The notes beneath the pieces are model-generated. The model searched no databases and had not been told where the DNA came from. It worked only from the letters and a program-made list of their open reading frames with translations. A program made the position numbers and the translations under genes. A DNA stretch of 64,000 nt, taken from contig NC_085138.1 of NCBI RefSeq assembly GCF_035046485.1, positions 334,504,312 through 334,568,311 of the forward strand, read 5' to 3'. This document shows positions 20,322 to 29,221 of the stretch, piece after piece. Source of the DNA: Aedes albopictus (lineage: Eukaryota; Arthropoda; Insecta; Diptera; Culicidae). How positions within the stretch are numbered: the stretch's first letter is position 1; every line of letters starts with the position of its first letter.

Positions 20322-21296
20322 ATGGAACCGGAGAATCATTTTCAATTGGATCGCTTCAACGACGCTGCTGATGCCTCCAATCTTCGACGTGAGTGGGAGG
20401 AATGGCACCGAGCGTGCGAAATCGTGTTGGAGCTGAAACAGATTGAATCGCAACATCAAAAGCTCCTTTTCATGCTGGCTCGAGGCGGAACAGGGCTCCA
20501 AAGGATTTATCATCATCTCGCACCGGTAGTTGGGGAAATTCATCCTGGACCTGTTAAAGTTCCGTTTGCTCCGCAAGAGGTGCCGGAGTACGACAATGCT
20601 GTCAAGCGTTTGAATGCGTTCTTCGTGGGAAAACGCAACGAGAGAGTGGAGCTCGAGGTTTTCCGTTCGCTTCGCCAGGCCGCCGGAGAGTCTTTCAATC
20701 GATACATCTTGAGATTGCGCACGCAGGCCGCTTGTTGTGACTTCCGCGACCGGGAAGAAAAGGAACTACTGCAGCAGGTTACCGTCGGTGCCACTGACGA
20801 GAGGGTAAGAGACAAAGGTCTTGAGGGGACCATGAATCTCGATGAATTGGTCAACTACGCCATCAACCGTGAAGTGTTACTGAAGCAGAAGGAGAAGGCC
20901 CATCCGTTCAGATCGGAATCCGGTACAGTGGCACTGGTGAAACAAGATTGGGAGCAGAGGACCACGACAAGAGGAAGAAATTCGGTACAGCCGTACAAGC
21001 GCGAACGTCGGTGGGCCGGTGGAAATCGGGTTACAACTGAATGCAGCCGATGCGGCTCTTGGAGACACCAGCGTGATTCGAAGGATTGCATTGCTCGGGA
21101 TTCCACGTGCAATAAGTGTGGGGATCTAGGTCACATTGCGAGGAAGTGTCAAGCAGGTCGGTATGCCCCGATGAAGAACCGTTTTTCTTGGAGGAAGTCC
21201 GAAGCAGCTAATGCCTTGGGGAGCGGAAGCGGTCCAGATCGCGGCACGGAATATTCACACCGGCGTGGAGATAATGGATCACCAAAGGTAGAATGA
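20322..21296 (+). CDS. gag: Gag protein of the gypsy element
   Basis: 324 codons from ATG to TGA. Two CCHC zinc knuckles sit in the last third: CSRCGSWRHQRDSKDC (C-x2-C-x4-H-x6-C, slightly non-standard spacing) and CNKCGDLGHIARKC (canonical C-x2-C-x4-H-x4-C). These bind the packaged RNA, and the upstream part would form the capsid. The ATG follows a 1.3-kb leader holding several unused ATGs. The last codons before the stop contain AAG|GTAGAA, a possible splice donor at 21288. The stop lies 143 nt before the next open frame, which is not in a simple -1 frameshift arrangement with gag. Confidence 0.9.
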   Translation: MEPENHFQLDRFNDAADASNLRREWEEWHRACEIVLELKQIESQHQKLLFMLARGGTGLQRIYHHLAPVVGEIHPGPVKVPFAPQEVPEYDNAVKRLNAFFVGKRNERVELEVFRSLRQAAGESFNRYILRLRTQAACCDFRDREEKELLQQVTVGATDERVRDKGLEGTMNLDELVNYAINREVLLKQKEKAHPFRSESGTVALVKQDWEQRTTTRGRNSVQPYKRERRWAGGNRVTTECSRCGSWRHQRDSKDCIARDSTCNKCGDLGHIARKCQAGRYAPMKNRFSWRKSEAANALGSGSGPDRGTEYSHRRGDNGSPKVE

Positions 21297-21439
21297 GTAT
21301 TTGTTGTTTTTCTTTCATAATTTGATATCCACGATTTTGATTGAATTCATTATTTTGTTTGTTGAATTAGACAATGAATTCAGTCCAATAAAATTCATCA
21401 CAATTAATATCATTGTTCTTGAATTATTTGTTTGATTAG
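21288..21439 (+). other. Candidate intron between gag and pol
   Basis: GT at 21288-21289 and AG at 21438-21439, preceded by a T-rich tract (ttatttgtttgattag), bound a 152-nt AT-rich segment that contains the gag stop. Splicing would join the gag lysine codon at 21285-21287 directly to gca at 21440 in the pol frame. The pol frame has a stop (TAG, 21437-21439) immediately before the acceptor and no ATG near its start except 21470. An alternative is separate translation or reinitiation of pol. Confidence 0.5.
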
Positions 21440-24400
21440 GCAAATGCGGATGATGGAACTATTTTGGGAATGATTGATCAAACTCCGGTTGTATTTTTAA
21501 TCGACTCTGGGGCAATGATCAATACGGTCACGGAAGAAATCTGGGAAAAGCTTCTGGCTACTAATGCCAGACTCTTCAAGAGGAAATTTAAATGCGATCG
21601 ACAATTCACGGCATATGCGTCCGCAGCTCCTCTCCGAGTTTTGGCCATTTTCGAAGCTTGGATTACAATCAACGAAATGAAACCCAAAAACTATGCTGAG
21701 TTTTTCGTTATTCAAGGAGCCCAAAGGTGCTTGCTTAGCAAGAGAACCGCGGAGGATCTTAAAATTTTAAAATTAGGTCTTGAAGTGAACAGCGTTGCTC
21801 TGAAGAAAGAGGTTTTTCCCAAGTTTCCCAATGTCCAATTGCGATTGTCCATTGACTACACCGTGCCGCCCAGGAAATTGGCATATCTTCGAATTCCTGT
21901 AGCAATGGAGGAAAAGGTCAATCGCAAGCTTCAGGAGATGTTGGACGCGGACATTATTGAGCCCGTTTTGGGCCCTTCCGATTGGATCTCGCCTATGGTA
22001 GTAGTTCCAAAGGGAACTGATGACATACGATTGTGCATAAATATGCGATATCCAAATCAAGCGATTCAACGAGAACACTACCCTCTTCCACTTATCGACA
22101 ACCTGCTGAACAAGCTCAAAGGAGCGGCTGTATTTTCAAAGCTCGATATCACCTCCGCCTACTACCACGTAGAGTTGCATCCGGAATCGCGGGAAATAAC
22201 CACCTTTATGACGGGCAAAGGTCTCATGCGCTTTAAGAGACTTATGTTTGGCATAAATTGCGCGCCTGAGATATTTCAGCGAATAATGTGCGAGATGCTA
22301 GCTGATATCGAAGGTGTGATCGTTTACATCGACGACGTGGTTGTGTGGGGGGCGACTCTGGCCGAGCACAATGAACGACTTCGGAAGGTGCTGGCAGTCC
22401 TCGAACAGAATCATGCACTGCTGAATAAGGATAAGTGTGTGTTCGAGGTTCAGGAGCTTGAAATACTTGGGTATAAAATCAGCGCAGATGGAATCAGTCC
22501 AACCGATGATAAAGTGGCCGCGATACGAAACTTCAGGCGGCCGGAGTCAAAGGAGGAAGTTCGAAGTTTTCTGGGTCTTCTAAATTTCGTGGGCCAGTTC
22601 ATTCCCCACCTTTCTTCGAGAACTGAACCACTTCGAAGCTTCATCAGAGGCGAGGTGGAGTCCTTCGGTATTGACCAGGAAAACGCATTCGATGACCTAC
22701 GGAATGAGTTGGCGAGCACAGTACACCGACTTGGATTCTTCGACCCGAACGATGTCACCGAGCTGTACGTGGATGCATCTGCGGTCGGTCTCGGAGCAGT
22801 ATTAACGCAAAGGAATAGCGAAAACCAACCTAGAATAATCTGCTTCGCATCGAAGGGCCTTACGAAGACGGAGAGAGTCTATCCACAAACCCAGCGCGAA
22901 GCCTTAGCTGTGGTTTGGGCTGTGGAAAAATTATATTCCTACCTGTTCGGTATACACTTCACGGTGTATACAGACCATAAGACATTGGAGTATATTTTCG
23001 GCGGAAAACATCAAGAAGGGAAGCGGGCATGCTCGCGTGCCGAGGCGTGGGCGTTGCGGCTGCAGCCCTACGATTTTTCGGTGGTGCATGTTCCAGGGTC
23101 AGAGAACATATCTGATGTCTTTTCAAGATTATGTTCTCAATCAGATGCACCGTTTGATGAAGGTTCAGAACACTACGTTTGTGAGATCGGGGACGGACTG
23201 TCGGCTATAACACTGGACGAAATAAAGAAAGAAACCATTCTTGATGACGAACTGAAGCAAGTTGTTCAGGCCATTGAGACCCAAGCGTGGCCTCCCCACT
23301 TATTTGCGTATCAGGCTTTCTCTAGGGAGCTAGGAATCTTAGATGGTGTTGTTGTCAGAGAGGATCGAATCATTCTTCCATCAAAGCTGCGACAAAGAGC
23401 GTTGGATATCGCTCATCGAGGCCACCCGGGAGTGGTATCAATGAAACGAAATCTAAGGGAGAAAGTCTGGTGGCCATACATGGACCGGGGAGTTGAGAAT
23501 CACGTGCAAGAGTGTGCTGGTTGTGCTGCAGTTAGTCAACAGGGACCGCCAGAGCCAATGCTGCGTAAAGAAATGCCCGATCGGGCGTGGCAAGATTTGG
23601 CTTTGGACTTTTTCTCGGCAAAGGAATGTGCGACATTTTTAGTCGTGGTTGATTATTTCAGCCGATATCTGACCGTCATTGAAATGAAAACCACCAATGC
23701 GTCCAAGACAATCGAGGCCCTTGAGCGTGTCTTTAGAGAGCACACATATCCTGAAACAGTTCGAACTGATAATGGACCTCCGTTTGCAAGTGAAGAATTT
23801 TCAAACTACTGCATCAGAAAGAACATCCGACTCGTACGCACTATCCCCTACTGGCCCCAGATGAATGGGTTGGTCGAACGACAGAACCAGGGTATCCTGC
23901 GGGCACTACGCATTGCCAGATCGTTGAAGCAAGACTGGAGGAAAGCGGTTGACGAATATGTATATGCGTACAACACAACACCGCATTCTGTCACCGGCAA
24001 GTCACCAATGGAGCTACTCACTGGAAGACCTGTGAAAGATTTACTACCTTCACTCAGAACTGAGCCGTATTTGAAGCGGGATGAAGAAATACGCGATAAG
24101 GACGCCATTAAGAAAATGCAAGGCAAATTGTACGCGGACAAACGACGGCACGCTAAAGAATCAGAAATAGCTATTGGTGATACGGTTATGATTAAAAATT
24201 ATGAAATGGGAAAGCTGGAGCCTACATTCCGTTCAGAGAAGTATACGGTGATCCAGAAAAGCGGAAGCGATGTAGTTGTCTTGAGCGCGGATGGGATCAA
24301 ATACCGGCGCCCCGTAGCTCACTTGAGAAAGTGGCCAATTTCGCAAGGTCAAGATGATCTTCCACAGTTACCGCTCATTCCGATTTCAGATGACCAAGTC

Positions 24401-24550
24401 GATTCTCCACAAGTACCGGCCCCGGTAAATCCTGGCTCACGCAGGGCGACAGCGAACCGGAAGGAACGAGACGCGGAGCTACAGGAGGCTCCACCTGCCA
24501 AGCGACCGAAGAGATCCATTAAGATGCCGGCTCGTTATGATGTACAATGA
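21440..24550 (+). CDS. pol: Pol polyprotein: protease, RT, RNase H, integrase
   Basis: Open from 21440 to the TGA at 24548-24550. No good start codon lies at its head, so I begin it at the predicted splice acceptor. Counting residues from 21464, the protease motif LIDSGA has its Asp at 14, the RT catalytic YIDD is at 288-291, and an RNase H Asp (YVDAS) is near 437. The integrase HHCC finger starts H-R-G-H at 651 and ends with C-A-G-C near 683-686. The integrase core acidic residues appear in LALDFF, RTDNG and GLVERQ (about 705-805). All hallmark residues are present and no internal stop or frameshift was found, so the copy may be functional. The C-terminus is basic (KRPKRS). Confidence 0.93.
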   Translation, partial: ANADDGTILGMIDQTPVVFLIDSGAMINTVTEEIWEKLLATNARLFKRKFKCDRQFTAYASAAPLRVLAIFEAWITINEMKPKNYAEFFVIQGAQRCLLSKRTAEDLKILKLGLEVNSVALKKEVFPKFPNVQLRLSIDYTVPPRKLAYLRIPVAMEEKVNRKLQEMLDADIIEPVLGPSDWISPMVVVPKGTDDIRLCINMRYPNQAIQREHYPLPLIDNLLNKLKGAAVFSKLDITSAYYHVELHPESREITTFMTGKGLMRFKRLMFGINCAPEIFQRIMCEMLADIEGVIVYIDDVVVWGATLAEHNERLRKVLAVLEQNHALLNKDKCVFEVQELEILGYKISADGISPTDDKVAAIRNFRRPESKEEVRSFLGLLNFVGQFIPHLSSRTEPLRSFIRGEVESFGIDQENAFDDLRNELASTVHRLGFFDPNDVTELYVDASAVGLGAVLTQRNSENQPRIICFASKGLTKTERVYPQTQREALAVVWAVEKLYSYLFGIHFTVYTDHKTLEYIFGGKHQEGKRACSRAEAWALRLQPYDFSVVHVPGSENISDVFSRLCSQSDAPFDEGSEHYVCEIGDGLSAITLDEIKKETILDDELKQVVQAIETQAWPPHLFAYQAFSRELGILDGVVVREDRIILPSKLRQRALDIAHRGHPGVVSMKRNLREKVWWPYMDRGVENHVQECAGCAAVSQQGPPEPMLRKEMPDRAWQDLALDFFSAKECATFLVVVDYFSRYLTVIEMKTTNASKTIEALERVFREHTYPETVRTDNGPPFASEEFSNYCIRKNIRLVRTIPYWPQMNGLVERQNQGILRALRIARSLKQDWRKAVDEYVYAYNTTPHSVTGKSPMELLTGRPVKDLLPSLRTEPYLKRDEEIRDKDAIKKMQGKLYADKRRHAKESEIAIGDTVMIKNYEMGKLEPTFRSEKYTVIQKSGSDVVVLSADGIKYRRPVAHLRKWPISQGQDDLPQLPLIPISDDQVDSPQVPAPVNPGSRRATANRKERDAELQEAPPAKRPKRSIKMPARYDVQ

Positions 24551-24622
24551 TGTAAATGTAACGATTTGAGATTTTTTTTCTTTAATATTCATTTGTTATT
24601 GTTACAAGTTAACCCGTAGACC

Positions 24623-24632
24623 AGGAGAAGGA
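24623..24632 (+). other. Polypurine tract
   Basis: AGGAGAAGGA lies directly before the 3' LTR and would prime plus-strand synthesis. Confidence 0.8.
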
Positions 24633-24882
24633 TGTAGAGTACATAAGTTCCATTCAAGCACCCCTCGAAAGCGTAACGTTAAAGAGTGTAGCAAGCAGAG
24701 AGAAAGAGTAAGCAAGAGAGGTGGTTAGGTTCAGCGGACGTGGTGTTAGCTAGCTTCGTCAGTTCGATGGTGACTGTACTGAAGGTCGGAGCAATAAATT
24801 GATCACTGTCTAAACGTGCAATTAAAAGTGTTTTAGTTTTGTGGTAATCCGAAGTTGGTTATTAATTTGGGTGAACTCTACA
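24633..24882 (+). repeat. 3' LTR
   Basis: 250 bp, same sequence as 18758-19007 as far as I can read. Followed by GAAGC, the target duplication. Confidence 0.95.
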
Positions 24883-25047
24883 GAAGCGATCTCTGTTATT
24901 CAGTGGTTGGAGAATAATAAACTGTACATCGTTAAATCTGTTATTTTTACCGTTTTCTCAACTAGAAAGGACTTAAGGTGTCTAAGAAAGTATGGACACG
25001 AATCCACAAGCAGGGTTCATGGAAACATGAATAAAAAAAGAAAAATT

Positions 25048-25991
25048 CAGGGCCGCCTATTTTTCCGGAAAACTCAGGTGGATTTTTTTTTGTTTTTCCC
25101 TGACACTACTTACTTTTAAAAATCATAACTCAAGATCAAAACATCGTAGAATTAGAGTTTTTTTTTACTGGAATACTTTTATTTCAGGAATCAAAAATTC
25201 GTAAAGAAAAGCCGGAAAACCATGCCCGAACTCGTGGAAAATTTGTGAAAAAATGTCAAAATGTGCCATATAAGCCTTTCTTTGAAAAATCATAACTCAA
25301 GTACGAAACATCGTAGAAACATTTTTTTATGAAAATGAAGGCAAATTTTCTCAGTAATCCAAAAAAATATGAAATGGAGAAAGTTTTCCTCAAAAATTCC
25401 CATCGTTGTGAAAATTCATAAAGAAAATCCGAAAAAAAGCTCGAACTCGTGGAAAATTTTCAAAAAAATATTTTTGAGGGGATTATTTTTTAATGCGTTT
25501 CTTTTCGTTCCTGAGTTATGGCCAATTTTGTGAAATTTCTCAAATTTCTTAAATTTTCTCAACGGTGGAAAGTTTTGTGGAACACTTTTTCTTGGACTCC
25601 TGAGAAAACTTGCTTTCATTTTCAGAAAAAAGAACTTTGATTCTACAATGCTTTGTCCTTGAGTTTTAATTTTTCAAAGAAAATGCTTATAAGACACATT
25701 TGGACATTTTTTACAAAAATACCTTCTCAAAAATATTTTTTTTGAAAATTTCCCAAGAGTATGGGTATAGTTTTTCCGGCTTTTTTTTACAAATTTTCTC
25801 AACAGTGGAAATTTTTGTGGAAAACTTTTTCCACTCCACTTCATCTTTTTTTTTTTGGATTCCTGCTTTCATTTAAAAAAAAACCTTTGTTTCTACGAAG
25901 CTTTGTTCTTGAGTTATGATTTTTCAAGGTAGTGTCAGGGAAAAACAAAAAAAAAATCCACCTAAGTTTTCCGGGAAAATAGACGACCCTG
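25048..25991. mobile_element. Inverted-repeat element, 944 bp
   Basis: Ends CAGGGCCGCCTATTTTTCCG (left) and CAGGGTCGTCTATTTTCCCG (right, reversed) with arms of more than 100 bp (aaactcaggtggattttttt, tccctgacactac, atcataactcaaga). ATT is found on both sides (25045-25047, 25992-25994), a possible 3-bp duplication. Interior blocks such as cataactcaag.acaaa..atcgtag repeat in both orientations. No coding frame. Superfamily not assigned. Confidence 0.65.
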
Positions 25992-26109
25992 ATTTGTTCT
26001 CAATTATTTATATATTCATATTATTCATATATCCATGAGCCTTCCCTGTGGAGTTTTACCAAAATCTGAGACCCCTTCGGTCCAATTAGTACAATAATAA
26101 AAAAAAACG

Positions 26110-27665
26110 CCAGCTGTGTCTACAGGGACTCTCCTTAAATCAGGGGGAAGGGAGGTAGCTGATGGTGTTTCTTCGGGAGTTCTTCGTTTTACCCTAGGCA
26201 TTCATTTTGGAATTGCTCTATCAATAACTCAAGAAATTGATTCAGAAATTTTTGTCCAGAACTTCCTCAAGAAAATTTTCAAGATTTTTTTTCTAGGAGT
26301 TTCTAAAAGTATCTCGAGGAGTTTTCAAATAAATTTTCAAGACAATCTTTCAAGCACATCTCTAAAACATCCTTCGGAGAATTCTTAAAGCATTTTTCTT
26401 CAGTAATTTTTATTCAGTTTTTGGCAGAATTTTTAAAAAATTCTCTGATGAATATCTGAACAAATTCTGTAAGGATCTCGATAGACATCCCAGGAAATAT
26501 TTCTAATAAAACCTCAAGAGCAATTGTTAAAAAAATCCTTGTAGAAATTTCTGCAGGAATTACTGGTGGAATTTCTCAAGGAATTCTTCTAAAAACCCTG
26601 GGATGAATTTCCGACGAAATCCCTGTAGAATTTATACAGACATTTTCAGAAGGATTTCTGAAAACCTCTATGAACGAACTTTTGACAAAAAATTTTTTCT
26701 GAAATTCCTAAAGAAATCCCCAAAATTCTGAAAAAGTCTCTGGAGGCAAATATATCTCCTCAAAGCAATGTCAGAAGGAATACCAACAGGAATTTCATAG
26801 AGAAACTCTGTAGGAATTTCTGGAGAAATCTTCAGTAAATTCCCTGTAGAAATCTACTCTACTTTTGAATGAATCTCTGGAGAAATATCTGAGGAACTAC
26901 CAGCGAAATTCCGAAAATCTGAGGAGGATTTTTTATAAATTTATTTGTAAAAACGTAAGAACTACCTGAAGAAATTTCTCGGGAAACCCCTTGTTGAACT
27001 CTTTGAAAAAATATTAAGAAGTTAGTAGGAAAATTCCTGGAGAAATCCTTAAATAAAATTCTTCTCTAAAGCGTCTACAAAGATCCCTAAATAAACTCTT
27101 GAGATATTTCTAAAGGAATTTCCGTAGAAATTCCTAGGAAATATTTCTGTGGTCCTTGTGGAGCTAATCCTTGGTAAAATCATTGGAATCATTCTCAGAG
27201 AAATGCTGGATAAATTTCTGGGGTAATACATGATGAAATATCTGGAAAAATTTGTGGAGAAACATCTGGAGAAGCTCTCTGTATGAGCTCATGCAGGAAA
27301 GTCTGGGGGAATTTCTGCCTGAATCACTGAAAGTTATACTGCAACAATCATTTCTGCAGGAATACTTTCTTAAGGAGTTTGGCAAAGATTAAAAAAAAAT
27401 ATATTGGAGAATTTCCGGAGGAACCTTTGATTTTCTTAAAGAATCGTGGATGAATTTCTCAAAGAATTCTCGAACGAATCCCTGGAAAAACAATCGATAA
27501 ATTTTAGAGGAAACCCATTAAAGCTTTTCCAGAGGAAGTTATGGGGAAATTTCTGGAGGATCCTTCATTGAAATTTTCCAAGTGAATTTCAGAGGAATTT
27601 CTGAAGCAATCCATGGAAGATTTTCTAAAGAAATTCCAAAAGCTCGCAAGGAAGACATTTTTTAT
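26110..27665. repeat. Degenerate GGAATTTCT-type minisatellite, 1.5 kb
   Basis: Endless imperfect words such as gaatttctgg, aggaatttc, gaaatccctg and attcctgga, without fixed period or genuine frame. Same family type as 10640-11335. Confidence 0.65.
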
Positions 27666-27734
27666 TAAATTTGGCTGAACTCATTTACATTGTAAATTTT
27701 GTGTGTTTTGAACACAACAATTTTTCAAGCATTT

Positions 27735-27912
27735 GGGGCTGTCCATATACCACGTGGTCATTTTTTTGGGACTTTTCAACCCCCCCCCCCCCCCAGCGTG
27801 GTCATTAGTCCTTACAAAAAATTTTATTTGTCCATACAAAATGGTCATTGGCCGAACCCCCAACACCCCCCCCCCCCCCCCCCTAATGACCACGTGGTTT
27901 ATGGACAGCCCC
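27735..27912. mobile_element. PIF/Harbinger-like MITE, copy 1, 178 bp
   Basis: Ends GGGGCTGTCCATATACCACG and its inverse, each carrying the CACGTGGTCA palindrome, with TTT on both sides. Two C-runs (about 15 and 18) lie in the interior. The second copy at 63383-63552 has TTA on both sides. A 3-bp T-rich target fits PIF/Harbinger-type insertion. Confidence 0.75.
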
Positions 27913-29215
27913 TTTTCATTGCATTTTCATTTGACATCTGCTTCGAATCTGGGACCTAACAGCTACTAATCCCAGCGTCAAATCTTCACAAAACCCATTT
28001 ATCCAGCGCACCATCCCGGTGTCATTTCACGCCAAACAGCAATCGGGTCCGGTCACGATAGCGAAATAATCGAATCTTTATGGTGACAATAAAATTGGAA
28101 AATAACTAACTGCTCCCACTGGCACTGGTCTCCGCGCGGTGGTTCGCATTTCCCCATAGTTCTGGTTCACATGTACCCCACAAAGGTGCCGAAGTGCTTA
28201 GTAGTAGCGACGGACTCCGGCTGAATCCTAATGCGAGCGAAGTGAATCGCAAAATGGTTTTACAATGGCCTTTCTGCTGTCGCGTAACTAACCACCGAGC
28301 GAAGACTATTAATTGGGAAGAGTGTGTGACTTGGATGAAGCGGCTTCCTTGGGTACAAGTTGCAGGGAAGGCGTTTCCCAGTGTGAAATCTTCGCGGTAA
28401 GTCAATCGGATTTCCGAAACCCAAAGGAGCAAGCGGAAAGAGTGCTCAACCGAGTCTACGTGAGTGTGTGATATTCTTTTTAGTTCTTAAAAGACGGTGA
28501 AATATGGCACAGATTGCCACTTGCATAGTAATAATTTACGGCGGCGGGGTGAGTTTGCTCTGGTTTTTCTCATCGGAAGGCTCTGCCGCCGGTAAAAGGT
28601 GTTATAAAGTTCTTCTGAAAGGTAGCTAAGGTACCTAGCTAAGACCAACTTTTGCACAGTGAGAGGCAGTCCAATTGAAATATATGGCTCAACCTGGCCG
28701 CTCTGCAGTTGTCCCTAATGCTGCTACTGCAGCAGCAGTCAAAGCCAGCCAGAGTGCGTTCTGGATACGCGTCCAGAATGTGCAGAAGTTAAGAGGACAT
28801 TTTGCTTGCAATTTGCCAGATGTTCTGGTTCACCTCATTTTACGAGGTTTGCACATTCGTCGAATTGCTTTGCCGCAGTCGAATACCTACCGTCCCCTGG
28901 AGAGCTTTTCATTCGTTTGCAGATTCTTTCGGGAAGTCACTATTGGCTGTCTTCAACCATTTCACTAGATGCTGAGGCAGGCATAGTCGTAAATTTGCAA
29001 GAATATTGCTAATGTTGGAATTTATTGTTATTCGGGAGCACAAATGTTAGCTCTTCATTAATTCGGAAAGTCTTAAAAAATGGTTTGAGTTGTACTGCCC
29101 GTCAACACCAATCACTTAAAAAAGTGGGAGACGTTACTTTTTAGCATTTTGAAATACTTCCATATTTAGATGATGCTGTGTTGATCATAATAATAAATCT
29201 CTACCTACTTACTTT
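27913..29215. other. Unassigned 1.3-kb segment
   Basis: No recognisable gene. A consensus splice donor (gcg|GTAAGT at 28397) follows a GC-richer patch at 28100-28396, so an untranslated exon of a host gene is conceivable but unsupported. A small palindrome tagctaaggtacctagcta lies at about 28623-28641. Confidence 0.3.
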
Positions 29216-29221
29216 CAGTCC

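Larger units (their letters stand above)
18758..24882 (+). mobile_element. Complete Ty3/gypsy LTR retrotransposon, 6.1 kb
   Basis: Two 250-bp LTRs starting TGTAGAG and ending CTCTACA flank a PBS, a long leader, gag, pol and a polypurine tract. A 5-bp target duplication GAAGC lies outside (18753-18757 and 24883-24887). I read the two LTRs as identical, which implies recent insertion. The domain order protease, reverse transcriptase, RNase H, integrase defines Ty3/gypsy. There is no env-like frame after pol. The RT style (LMFGINCAPEIFQRI, YIDDVVVWG) suggests the CsRN1/mag side of the superfamily; the clade needs a tree. Confidence 0.95.

Noticed and set aside
20322..24550. An env gene making the gypsy element a retrovirus
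   Set aside because: Only about 80 bases separate the pol stop from the 3' LTR, and no third frame is present.
27681..27969. Gly- or Pro-rich small proteins
   Set aside because: Products of the C-runs in the MITE at 27735-27912.
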